A stretch of 64,000 nucleotides of DNA. Origin: UBA6623 sp965238125 (lineage in GTDB: Bacteria; Acidobacteriota; Terriglobia; Bryobacterales; UBA6623). Shown one piece after another: positions 8,485 to 15,975 of the stretch. The stretch is taken from positions 3,720,001-3,784,000 of the forward strand of contig OZ250179.1 of NCBI GenBank assembly GCA_965238125.1, written 5' to 3'. Made by a program: the position numbers and the translations under genes. Each line of letters opens with the position of its first letter. The stretch's first letter is position 1. The notes under the pieces are model-generated. The model was not told where the DNA came from. It worked only from the letters and a program-made list of their open reading frames with translations, and ran no database searches.

Positions 8485-9458
8485 GGTTCTTGTTCCTTAC
8501 CGTTACATTTCTTGCGGCTTCGGTAACCGCGAGTGTCGCCGAGATCCGCCTGCCGTTGGGGCTCGATCTTTACCGGCCGATCCCCGAGGACAACCCGGTA
8601 ACCTCGGCGAAAGTCAAACTCGGCAAGAAGCTCTTCGGCGACAAACTGCTCTCGCGTGACCGCAGCTTGGCCTGCAAAGGGTGCCACCAGCCGAAAAAGG
8701 CCTTTACCGACGGTCGCGCCAAGGCCGTCGGCGTTTACGGGCGGCAGGGGCGGCGTAGCGTCCCGAGCCTGGTGAATCGCGCTTACGGACTGGCGTTTTT
8801 CTGGGACGGGAGGACGTCCACCCTTGAAGAGCAGGTCGTCAAGCCCATCGAAAGTGAATCCGAGATGGATATGACCCTCGACGAAGCCGTCGAGCGCGTA
8901 CAGGGCAAGAAGCGCTATCGGCGGCTGTTCCGGCAGGCCTTCGGCGGGGAGCCGAACAGCGAGGACTTGGCACGAGCGCTGGCGAGCTATGTCCGGACGA
9001 TCTACTCGGGCAACTCGCCCTTTGACCGCTACATTTACGGCGAGCGTGGCGCCCTGACGGAACAGCAGCGGCGTGGGTTGCGGGTCTTTCGCGGCAAGGG
9101 CAATTGCACGGCTTGCCACATCGGCCCGACCTTTAGCGACGAGGAGTTCCACAACACCGGCGTCGCTTGGCGCGAAGGCAAGCTGCAAGATGAAGGCCGC
9201 TTCGCCATTTCCGGTGAACAGGACGACAAAGGCGCGTTCAAGACGCCGACCCTGCGCGAGGTCGTCCGGACGGCCCCCTACATGCACGACGGCAGCCTGG
9301 CAACGCTCGAGGACGTGATTGACTTCTACAGCGACGGCGGCCGTAAGAACCCGCACCTGGACGAAGAGATTCGGCCGGTGAAGTTCACCGACCAGGAAAA
9401 GAGCGATTTGCTCGCCTTCCTTCGCACCCTCAGCGGCAAGGTTCGAGAAGGAAACTGA
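8481..9458 (+). CDS. Di-haem cytochrome c peroxidase (CcpA/MauG family)
   Basis: The protein has a signal peptide (MRFLFLTVTFLAASVTASVA) and two c-type haem sites, CKGCH at about 65-69 and CTACH at about 209-213. These fit the two-domain periplasmic peroxidase/MauG family, which reduces peroxide with electrons from cytochromes or acts as a maturase. Other family hallmarks are VPSLVNRAY, FFWDGR, and FKTPTLREVVRTAPYMHDGSLATLEDVIDFY. I use the ATG at 8481 rather than the GTG at 8472. It gives a clean signal peptide and an ATGA overlap with the preceding small gene. Length is about 325 residues, normal for the family. Confidence 0.92.
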   Translation: MRFLFLTVTFLAASVTASVAEIRLPLGLDLYRPIPEDNPVTSAKVKLGKKLFGDKLLSRDRSLACKGCHQPKKAFTDGRAKAVGVYGRQGRRSVPSLVNRAYGLAFFWDGRTSTLEEQVVKPIESESEMDMTLDEAVERVQGKKRYRRLFRQAFGGEPNSEDLARALASYVRTIYSGNSPFDRYIYGERGALTEQQRRGLRVFRGKGNCTACHIGPTFSDEEFHNTGVAWREGKLQDEGRFAISGEQDDKGAFKTPTLREVVRTAPYMHDGSLATLEDVIDFYSDGGRKNPHLDEEIRPVKFTDQEKSDLLAFLRTLSGKVREGN

Positions 9459-9466
9459 CCAAGACC

Positions 9467-9868
9467 TTACGGCCATGATTCCCGTAAGTCGACTAGGATC
9501 TGAGGCACCGCGAGGAAGTGCCTATCTGTCGTGAGAACTTGCAGGCCGTGTTCCATCGCACTGGCCGCGATCCAAACGTCGTTGGTAGGTAGTGGAGTGC
9601 CCGCGCTTCGAAGATAGCTCAAGATCTCGGCGTAGCGGACGGCTGTGCTGTCGAGGACGGGCAGGAGTTCGACTCGCGGAGTATCAAGAAATTCATCAAG
9701 AGCTTCTTCGTTTTGGGCTCGACGCTTGCCTCGCCGAAAACCGGATCGGAGTTCTCCTAAGACGACCGGGCTCAGGTAAATCTCTTCCGCCCGTTGGAGT
9801 ACAGACTCCAGCTCTGGGTGGCCTCGCATAAAGGCCGAATAGGCTGAAGTATCGACAAGCACGCGCAT
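9467..9868 (-). CDS. vapC: PIN-domain toxin (VapC-type)
   Basis: PIN-domain ribonucleases cleave RNA using a cluster of acidic residues. Here these are D6 (LVDTSAY), E39 (LGELRSG), D97 (TNDVWIAASA) and D115 (TTDRHF), all in the expected places of a 133-residue protein. The start codon abuts the stop of the upstream antitoxin gene with no gap, a standard toxin-antitoxin arrangement. It is convergent with the peroxidase gene, nine bases apart. Confidence 0.92.
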   Translation of the reverse strand: MRVLVDTSAYSAFMRGHPELESVLQRAEEIYLSPVVLGELRSGFRRGKRRAQNEEALDEFLDTPRVELLPVLDSTAVRYAEILSYLRSAGTPLPTNDVWIAASAMEHGLQVLTTDRHFLAVPQILVDLRESWP

Positions 9869-10126
9869 CTATCGCCACAGTTCAGGGTCGATTTTCCGTT
9901 GCGCGGCGAGGTCTTCATCGAACTCCCTTGCCTCGTCCTCGGACCACGAGCCCGCCAAGTGGTCCAAGTCGTGGTGAAGCTTGGCGTTTCCCTTTCTTGA
10001 CGTTCCCAGCGCCGCCTCAAGGATCCGGATTACCGTTTTATTCATGCTCGAGCCCTGTTCCTTGGCTTTGCGCTCCAGGCGGCGGCCCAGATCCGGGGGA
10101 AAATTTCGTAGTGTGATAGCTTTCAT
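9869..10126 (-). CDS. Ribbon-helix-helix antitoxin (FitA/VapB-like)
   Basis: The 85-residue protein starts MKAITLRNFPPDLGRRLERKA and continues with SSMNKTVIRILEAAL. This is the pattern of a ribbon-helix-helix DNA-binding N-terminus that also serves as the dimer interface. The C-terminal half is acidic (WSEDEAREFDEDL) and would bind and inhibit the PIN toxin encoded directly downstream. Such antitoxins usually repress their own promoter, and an inverted repeat lies at the start of the gene. Confidence 0.88.
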   Translation of the reverse strand: MKAITLRNFPPDLGRRLERKAKEQGSSMNKTVIRILEAALGTSRKGNAKLHHDLDHLAGSWSEDEAREFDEDLAAQRKIDPELWR

Positions 10127-10153
10127 CCTGCCCTCTCGCGCTTATGCTATCAC
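10113..10153. promoter_or_regulatory. Inverted repeat at the antitoxin start, candidate operator
   Basis: GTGATAGC (10113-10120) and GCTATCAC (10146-10153) form an inverted repeat with a 25-base gap spanning the antitoxin start codon and its upstream region. Ribbon-helix-helix antitoxins normally bind such paired half-sites. Confidence 0.45.
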
Positions 10154-10253
10154 ATTATGCATCACTATGATTCAACAACGATGCATTCCATGGGGCAGAC
10201 CTTTGGATTTGCTCCACAGCCGGCGGCGATCGTGATCCGTGTCCGCGACCCGT

Positions 10254-11597
10254 CTACGCCTCCTCCGAAAATCCTCTTTCAAGCGTACGACGGATTACGG
10301 TATGGACCCGGAAATCACAACCGAGGCAGCCGCGGAGCGGCGACGGGAGCTGTGATACCCGGCACATGGTGAACACTTTCTCCTTTCCTACAATCTTGTC
10401 AGCTTCGTCCGAGGGCCCCCGAGGGGCGCCGTTGTCCCCCCGGGGGGACAACGGCGCGACCCGATTTTCGCGCACATCGAAGCGCCCTAATTCGAGCCCC
10501 GAGAACCACACCCGGTACACTCCATCCGCGACCGCCTCCAGCCCCACCGGCTCTGCCGCCAATACCTCGCTCACGAATATCCGCCGCCCCCGCCAATACA
10601 TCTCTCCTCGTTTCCCCACCATCCGACGCACATAACCCGCCGGATACTCCACCGCCGGCAGCTGCCCGTGATAGCTCCTCGGCGATGCATAATACACGCT
10701 CGCCGGTGGCCGTTGCCCCAACCCTTGATGCGGTCGTTGTTCGTTGTACTCCACACAAAATCGACCAAACTCTCGCTGCTGCGCCCGCTTGGTCGCCGCC
10801 GGCGGTTCGGCCGTGTGTTGCTTCAACGTCCGATGAAATCGTTCCTGGCGTCCGTTCGCGCTCGGCGTCCCCGGCGGGATCCGCTCCACCCCGATCCCCA
10901 ACTTCACCCACCAGATGCTCAGCCGACTCAATCCCGCGATCGCCCGACTCGCAAACGGTGCGCCGTTGTCGCTGCGCATTCGCTTCGGCAGCCCGTATTC
11001 ATTGAATACCGTCGCCATCACCGCCTGCACATGCGCGAAATCGCAGCCGTCCAGTGCCTGGCAACACAGCACGTAGCGGCTGTGATTATCGATCAACGTC
11101 AGCGCATCGATGCGCTCGCCGTTGCGCGCTCGAAACCACCCCTTGAAATCGATCGAAACGACGTCGTTGGGAGCTCCGGCATGCGCCAAGGGTTCTTCGT
11201 AGGGCGGCGTGCGACGGCGCTTTTTGGCGGGGCGGGTGAGCCCTTCGTGACGCAGAATTTCCCCGATCGTCGACGCCGCCGGCGGCTTTCTCCCAGGCTC
11301 CTGGTCTTCGAGCAGCGCCCGGATCTTCAGGGCTCCCCACAACGGATGCTCTTGACGGATGGCGAGAATCCGCTCGACCGTTGCGGGGCTGCTTCGATTG
11401 GGATGGCTCAGCGGCGCCCGCGGAAGGTCCTCGAGACCGGCGCGGCCGTTTTGCTGATAGCGCTCGACCCATTTGTATCCGATGCGGCGTTGCAGCCCAT
11501 AGCGGCGGCACAACGCCGCCATGGTGTCGTGTGGTTTCAGATAATCGTTGATGAACCGTTCTCGTTGTGTCATGTGGCTTGTGGTTTCCCAAGGCAT
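10254..11597 (-). CDS. IS481-family transposase with a read-through C-terminus
   Basis: The protein has an N-terminal helix-turn-helix (MAALCRRYGLQRRIGYKWVERY) and an integrase core. The DDE residues are visible: D150 (VSIDFKGWF), D210 (RSDNGAPF) and E252 (NGRQERFHRTLK). The ending NEQRPHQGLGQRPPASVY is typical of IS481. It starts at the ATG at 11597, inside the right end of the element. Residues from about 408 onward are read through the left terminal repeat and about 100 bases of flanking DNA, so the native stop has been lost or the family stop lies outside. A 32-base perfect palindrome encodes part of the C-terminal region. Confidence 0.9.
   Translation of the reverse strand: MPWETTSHMTQRERFINDYLKPHDTMAALCRRYGLQRRIGYKWVERYQQNGRAGLEDLPRAPLSHPNRSSPATVERILAIRQEHPLWGALKIRALLEDQEPGRKPPAASTIGEILRHEGLTRPAKKRRRTPPYEEPLAHAGAPNDVVSIDFKGWFRARNGERIDALTLIDNHSRYVLCCQALDGCDFAHVQAVMATVFNEYGLPKRMRSDNGAPFASRAIAGLSRLSIWWVKLGIGVERIPPGTPSANGRQERFHRTLKQHTAEPPAATKRAQQREFGRFCVEYNEQRPHQGLGQRPPASVYYASPRSYHGQLPAVEYPAGYVRRMVGKRGEMYWRGRRIFVSEVLAAEPVGLEAVADGVYRVWFSGLELGRFDVRENRVAPLSPRGDNGAPRGPSDEADKIVGKEKVFTMCRVSQLPSPLRGCLGCDFRVHTVIRRTLERGFSEEA
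10426..10457. repeat. Perfect 32-base palindrome inside the transposase gene
   Basis: GCGCCGTTGTCCCCCC (10426-10441) is followed immediately by its exact reverse complement (10442-10457) with no loop. Because it is self-complementary it encodes the same peptide words (PLSPRGDNG) on both strands in the frames used here. Confidence 0.9.
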
Positions 11598-11634
11598 AAA
11601 ATATTTTTACCACTCTATGTTTCCCTTGGGAATC

Positions 11635-11678
11635 TGTTCACCATGTGCCCGGTATGATCTGTTCACCATGTGCCCGGT
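11635..11678. repeat. Doubled right terminal repeat of the IS481-like element
   Basis: TGTTCACCATGTGCCCGGT occurs twice in direct orientation, at 11635-11653 and 11660-11678, with only ATGATC between. This suggests either a transposase-binding duplication or an end left by a neighbouring copy. Confidence 0.8.
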
Positions 11679-11685
11679 CAGTACC

Positions 11686-12837
11686 TTATGAATGCCGCGC
11701 ATTCATAGAAACGGACTCCTCCACATCCCGCAGAGCCCGGTCGAGCGCCTCCACAAAAAAGTACTCCCCCCACATGACCGACTCGCTGACTCCTAGGCCC
11801 TTCCGCAAATGATAGATCCCCTGACGCAGAATCCCTTCCCAGCCTTCGACACCCTCGGCCAAGTACTCAGGCCCCGAGAGCGTTAGGAGAATTCTGTGCG
11901 CCGTGGCGGCGTACAGCGCGCCCTTGGCCGGGTCGGGGACGGCCTTGGCGAGCTGCAGCAAACCGGCCGCCGTGATGGACGCGGCGGAAGATTCCCGGTG
12001 CCGCGGCTCTTCGGCCGGCGTGTCGTAGTCCAGGGGGGGCACGCCGTCCGCCGGTGTTTCGCGGATGTAGAAATCGGCGCAGGCCTGCGCGGTTGCGAGA
12101 AAACGGGGGTCCTTGACGGCGCGGTAGGAGGCCGTAAAGCCGTAAATCGCCCAGGCCAGCCCGCGCGACCAGCAGGAATCGCCGCGCCAACCTTGGTGCG
12201 TCGATTGCCGCAGGAATTCGCCGGTTTCGAGGTCGAGTATACCTTCGTGCGCGGTACTGCCGTCGCCGCGAACCAGCACCCTCCTAGTCGTCAAACAGTG
12301 GTCCATGGCGACTTGCAGCAGGGCCTTGTCGCCGGTTTTGAGCGCGGCGTAGAAAATGATGCCGACATTCGCCATCACGTCGATGAAGATCGATTCCGGC
12401 CCGATGAACGAGGCGAGGTAGCACCCATTTTCTTGAAACCGCTTCCCCAAGGTGCGCCCGGCCTGAATGACGACGTCGTTGAGCTTTTGGTCGCCGGTTT
12501 GCTTGAACCAGCGGTGATAGGTCGAAAAGAAGATGAACCCCAAGTCGTGGACATTGCGGTCCATCTTGCGAGGCTCGAGCGGGGTTGTGTAGCGTTCGGC
12601 CTGCTTGGCCCATTCCGCGTCGCCGGTGCGGCGGTGGAAGATCCACATCATCCCGGGAAGGAAGCCGTCGCACCAGTGGGTCCAGGCTTCTCCGTCATGG
12701 CGCCAATGCCCGTCTCGGGTGTACATAGGGTAGAAATCGGGGTCGCGATCGATCAAGGCGCGGACTTGCCCTTGGGCGAAGTCGAGGGATTTTTCAAAGA
12801 CGGGACGCCAATCGGCGGACGGGCAGAGTTCGATCAT
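11686..12837 (-). CDS. Glycoside hydrolase family 88 (unsaturated glucuronyl hydrolase)
   Basis: GH88 enzymes hydrate and release unsaturated uronic acids from oligosaccharides made by polysaccharide lyases. The two catalytic Asp positions known for the family are visible as D99 (RNVHDLGFIF) and D153 (ESIFIDVMANVG). The WCDGFLPGMMW and HQGWRGDSCWSRGLAWAIYGF segments also fit. I use the ATG at 12837 (383 residues), because the upstream extension merely translates an 8-base tandem repeat. No signal peptide is obvious, so it is probably cytoplasmic. No lyase gene is in the window. The upstream neighbour is a DUF547 gene 184 bases away. Confidence 0.88.
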   Translation of the reverse strand: MIELCPSADWRPVFEKSLDFAQGQVRALIDRDPDFYPMYTRDGHWRHDGEAWTHWCDGFLPGMMWIFHRRTGDAEWAKQAERYTTPLEPRKMDRNVHDLGFIFFSTYHRWFKQTGDQKLNDVVIQAGRTLGKRFQENGCYLASFIGPESIFIDVMANVGIIFYAALKTGDKALLQVAMDHCLTTRRVLVRGDGSTAHEGILDLETGEFLRQSTHQGWRGDSCWSRGLAWAIYGFTASYRAVKDPRFLATAQACADFYIRETPADGVPPLDYDTPAEEPRHRESSAASITAAGLLQLAKAVPDPAKGALYAATAHRILLTLSGPEYLAEGVEGWEGILRQGIYHLRKGLGVSESVMWGEYFFVEALDRALRDVEESVSMNARHS

Positions 12838-12860
12838 AGGACCTGAGAGTTTATCATTCC

Positions 12861-12900
12861 TGTCGGCCTGTCGGCCTGTCGGCCTGTCGGCCTGTCGGCC
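12861..12900. repeat. Five perfect tandem copies of an 8-base unit upstream of GH88
   Basis: TGTCGGCC is repeated five times without a mismatch, ending 23 bases before the GH88 start codon (minus strand). Copy-number change would alter promoter or 5'-leader spacing; if the upstream in-frame GTG/ATG were used it would also shift the frame, since 8 is not a multiple of 3. Confidence 0.92.
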
Positions 12901-13021
12901 CGCCGCCGCAAGTGTCGGGGTGAGATCGACGGGAATCAACGGTATGGATGGATGGCCGGCCCGTTGGAACGGCGCGGCCGTCGGTTGTCGCTCCGGGGGT
13001 CGACTCAGTGGGCCGCGGCGC

Positions 13022-13822
13022 TTACCGAAACCAGTTCTTGACCCAGTCGAGCGCGAGCCGGAAGTTCGAGTACTCGGCGCCTACATCGGACTGATCGTTC
13101 AAGCCCCAGTGGTAGTCCTTGAAGCTGATGCGGAGTTTGCGATCCTGCAAGGCGGCCACGGTTTCCGACGGCGCGTAGCGGCGCACGAACCCTTCCAGCC
13201 CTCCTGGGTAGGAGGTGAAATCGTCGCCGTACCAGTTGAAAACCGAGCTCAATTGGGCACGCCCGCGGGCGGCGTCGATTTCGTTCAAATCGGTATCGGC
13301 CAGCCAACGGCGGGTGTTGTCGTCGAGTTGCTCGTCGACCCGCTCGGGAGAATAGGCTTCGGCGCGAAGTGGAGGACAGCTTTGGGCGGCGCAGACCACG
13401 GCTGCATGGATCCGGGGGTCGCCGCCGGTCCGAAGCTGTGATTCAATTTCATCGAGTGATATTTTCTCGCCCGCGACGGCGTGACGAGCTTCGCGGAACG
13501 GATTCGGCGTCGCCATGATGCTCTTGGTCGGATAGTATTGAACGATCCAACGTATCGTCAGCGCGTTGTAGGCATTGATCAACAGGGCCTTGCCTTCGAC
13601 CGTGGCCGGATCGGGCCGGGGGGCTCGGGCCAACTGATCGGCGTAGGCATCGAGACGGTCGGCGGCTTCCTTCTTGAGGCGCGCGTAGTCGACTCGACCA
13701 TCGGCGTCCACGTATTCGGCCAGTAGGGCGTTCCAGATTTCGTGGTCAGGTTCGTCAAGGCGCGGGGTCGCGCCGATCGCCCCGGCGACAAGGCAGAAAA
13801 TCACCAGCAGTCTTCGAAGCAT
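13022..13822 (-). CDS. Secreted DUF547 protein
   Basis: Residues 1-20 form a signal peptide (MLRRLLVIFCLVAGAIGATP). The rest matches DUF547, recognisable by WNALLAEYVDADGRVDYARLK, KALLINAYNALTIRWIVQYYP, the DPRIHAAVVCAAQSCPPLRAEAY block with conserved Cys and His, and FKDYHWGLND near the end. The biochemical role of the family is unknown; members are often exported. I choose the ATG at 13822 because the longer frame lacks a signal sequence. It is on its own, with GH88 downstream on the same strand. Confidence 0.87.
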   Translation of the reverse strand: MLRRLLVIFCLVAGAIGATPRLDEPDHEIWNALLAEYVDADGRVDYARLKKEAADRLDAYADQLARAPRPDPATVEGKALLINAYNALTIRWIVQYYPTKSIMATPNPFREARHAVAGEKISLDEIESQLRTGGDPRIHAAVVCAAQSCPPLRAEAYSPERVDEQLDDNTRRWLADTDLNEIDAARGRAQLSSVFNWYGDDFTSYPGGLEGFVRRYAPSETVAALQDRKLRISFKDYHWGLNDQSDVGAEYSNFRLALDWVKNWFR

Positions 13823-13947
13823 CGTACGGTTCCGCCCTGGGGCCGCCGGCCCCGTGTCATTACAGTCTAACCTTGAATTGTGAAGGATCGGCTTCGCGGC
13901 GACGGCTTGCATGGAATGCCCTGTAGCCGGAACGCGGATGTTCGTTC

Positions 13948-14295
13948 TTAGATTCCCACCGTGTAGGCCTTTCTCGCGCGGGAGGCCTCTTTGATGGGGA
14001 CGACCGGGTCCAGATGCGGCTTGGGCCGCGCCCCTTCGTTGCGCTGCAGAACATAGCCCTGCCTGACAACGGTATGGATGAGAATGTCATGTCTTTGCCG
14101 CAGTTTCTTGCGCAGCCGGCTGACGTGGACATCGACCGTTCGCGTGCGCACGTTGTCGCTGTAGCCCCAGATCGTCTTCAGCAGATAGGAGCGCGAAAAG
14201 CAGCGGCCGGGATTGTCTTCCAGCAAGCGCAGCAACTCCTTTTCCTTTTGGGTCAGCGATTGAACTTCGTTCCTGGACCTCGTACCGGCATTCAT
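13948..14295 (-). CDS. Stand-alone OmpR/PhoB-type winged-helix protein
   Basis: The 115-residue protein is almost entirely a Trans_reg_C DNA-binding domain: SLTQKEKELLRLLEDNPGRCFSR, then LLKTIWGYSDNVRTRTVDVHVSRLRKKL, then IHTVVRQGYVL. There is no receiver domain, so it cannot be phosphorylated like a normal response regulator. A short basic tail (RARKAYTVGI) follows. It lies just upstream of the glycosyltransferase stop on the same strand. It could be a real minimal regulator or the surviving C-terminal half of a response regulator. The clean ATG and compact boundaries favour a functional gene. Confidence 0.75.
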   Translation of the reverse strand: MNAGTRSRNEVQSLTQKEKELLRLLEDNPGRCFSRSYLLKTIWGYSDNVRTRTVDVHVSRLRKKLRQRHDILIHTVVRQGYVLQRNEGARPKPHLDPVVPIKEASRARKAYTVGI

Positions 14296-14366
14296 GACTT
14301 TCTACCCCTGGGGGCTGACCAAGTCGTCCCCCCCCGTCTATTGTTTCGCCCGGGGACGCGACGAGG

Positions 14367-15863
14367 TTACGGAAAATTCGGCGTGGATTGTTGGGCCGGG
14401 CCGAGCAGCCGCGCCGGGTCGCCGGTCACGCGGTAGGGGCGCGGGGTTTCGTCGCAGGGAGGCAGCTGGTGAGCACTGTAATAATCGAGTCCATAGACAA
14501 CGTGACGCCGGACGTCGCCGATGCAGGTTTCCGATTGATAGGGCTCGATCGCGCGCCAAAGCGAGCGGCTGCCGGCTTCCCGGTCGATTGCCGGGAAAGT
14601 ATTGATTTGAAGATAACTTAGGTTGATGACGGCGATGATGCCGAGCAGCCAGACCGCCGTTGATCGCCTCCCCGCGCCGGCCGCCCAGGCGATCGCGACC
14701 GCAGCGAACACCGGCCCGGCCACGCGCGCCCAGGCGATCTCTTGAGGCGGCCAGGCTGAAAATAACCCATGAGACAACGCTCGGGGCAGAACCGCTTCCG
14801 CAAGGGGCAATAAAGCCAACGATAAGGCCGCCGCAACGAGAGCGCCCCGCCGCGGCCGGCGGTCGCCGAGTTGCAGGGCGGCGAGGATCGCAAGCGGCGG
14901 AAACAGAGGCAGCACGTAGCCGGGCAGTTTGTTCGTCGAGATCGAGAACAACAAGAAAGTCGTCAGAACCCAGGCGACCAGGAAACGGACGCGCGGGTCG
15001 CCTCGAAGGGCGGCGGAAGGCCGCCCGAACGCCAACGGGGTCCAAGGAAGAAAGCCGAGAGCCAAGACCGGCACAAAAAACCAAAACGGCTGGACGTGCT
15101 GGAGCGTTCCGTCGGTGAAGCGCTCGAAGTGATGCCGCTGGACAAACTCCTCCAAAAAAACAGCGCCGTTTTGCGCGTAACACAATGCGTACCAGGGAGC
15201 GGCTATCGCCAGAAAAGGCAGCCAAAAACGCGGGCGGGCCAGGTCGCGAGCCACCGAACCGAACCCGTGATCGCGGCAGACCGGAAGCAGCGCGAGGGCC
15301 GCGAGGGCCGGGCCGACCAACCCCTTGGCAAGCACCGACACGCCAAGCAGCGTTCCGAACCAAGGCAAGGCCCGCCGCGTCGAGGGGTCGGATTTTTCCA
15401 CCCATGGAAGAAGGACCAGCAGCGCCGCCGCCAGGCTCGCCGCCAGCGGCAGGTCGAAAACGCCGATTTGGCTGAAGGCCGCCCAACCGACAGACGTCCC
15501 CAGAATCAGCACGGCATACTCAGCCGCGGGCGAACCGAAGCGGCGCCGGGCGACGCGATGGAAAAAAAAGAGAAAGACGACGCTGATCAGCGCCACCGGA
15601 AATCGCGTGGCGCGGTCGTCCTCGACCCCGAACGTGATCGACACGGCGCCGAGCCAATAGAGCATCGCCGGTTTTTCGAACCAGGGTTCGCCGCCCAGCC
15701 GCGGTGTGACCCAATCGCCCGATGCGGCCATTTCTCGAGCGATCGAGGCGTAGCGGGGCTCGTCGGGACCCACCAGTCCCCGCTCGCCCATCGCATGGAA
15801 ATAGAGCAGGTAGACGGCGGCGACCGCCGCGGCGATGGTGGCTGTCTTTCGAATCAGCGGCAA
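14367..15863 (-). CDS. ArnT/PMT-like membrane glycosyltransferase (GT83 type)
   Basis: This 498-residue integral membrane protein has about eleven hydrophobic helices. Its N-terminal periplasmic loop carries the motif GLVGPDEPRYASIAREMAASGDWVTPRLGGEPWFEKPAMLYWL. The acidic DEPRY pair and the EKP triad are typical of the ArnT/PMT superfamily, which transfers sugars from polyprenyl phosphate to lipid or protein at the outer face of the membrane. The segment ISTNKLPGYVLPLFPPLAIL is also characteristic. Acceptor and sugar cannot be read from sequence. The nearest upstream gene is metF, on the same strand about 110 bases away. Confidence 0.85.
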   Translation of the reverse strand: MPLIRKTATIAAAVAAVYLLYFHAMGERGLVGPDEPRYASIAREMAASGDWVTPRLGGEPWFEKPAMLYWLGAVSITFGVEDDRATRFPVALISVVFLFFFHRVARRRFGSPAAEYAVLILGTSVGWAAFSQIGVFDLPLAASLAAALLVLLPWVEKSDPSTRRALPWFGTLLGVSVLAKGLVGPALAALALLPVCRDHGFGSVARDLARPRFWLPFLAIAAPWYALCYAQNGAVFLEEFVQRHHFERFTDGTLQHVQPFWFFVPVLALGFLPWTPLAFGRPSAALRGDPRVRFLVAWVLTTFLLFSISTNKLPGYVLPLFPPLAILAALQLGDRRPRRGALVAAALSLALLPLAEAVLPRALSHGLFSAWPPQEIAWARVAGPVFAAVAIAWAAGAGRRSTAVWLLGIIAVINLSYLQINTFPAIDREAGSRSLWRAIEPYQSETCIGDVRRHVVYGLDYYSAHQLPPCDETPRPYRVTGDPARLLGPAQQSTPNFP

Positions 15864-15975
15864 AGAATTCCTCGACGCCGGCGGCGGTTCAGTCTTCCGG
15901 TCGTCTCCAAATTATTTCACAGCGTGGCGGGGGGTTAGGAGCCCGGATTGAAAGAGGCTCGGGGTTGACGGCCGC

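Larger units (their letters stand above)
10357..11678 (-). mobile_element. IS481-like insertion sequence
   Basis: The element is bounded on the left by ACCCGGCACATGGTGAACA (10357-10375) and on the right by its near-perfect inverse TGTTCACCATGTGCCCGGT (11635-11653). The right end is followed by a second direct copy at 11660-11678. It carries one transposase gene on the minus strand. No target duplication could be assigned because it is unclear which right-end copy is the true end. A related degraded end is found at 53508-53560. Confidence 0.75.

Noticed and set aside
12840..12939. N-terminal extension of GH88 through the tandem repeat
   Set aside because: The repeat translates to low-complexity GRQADRPT-type sequence, and family homology begins at the ATG at 12837.
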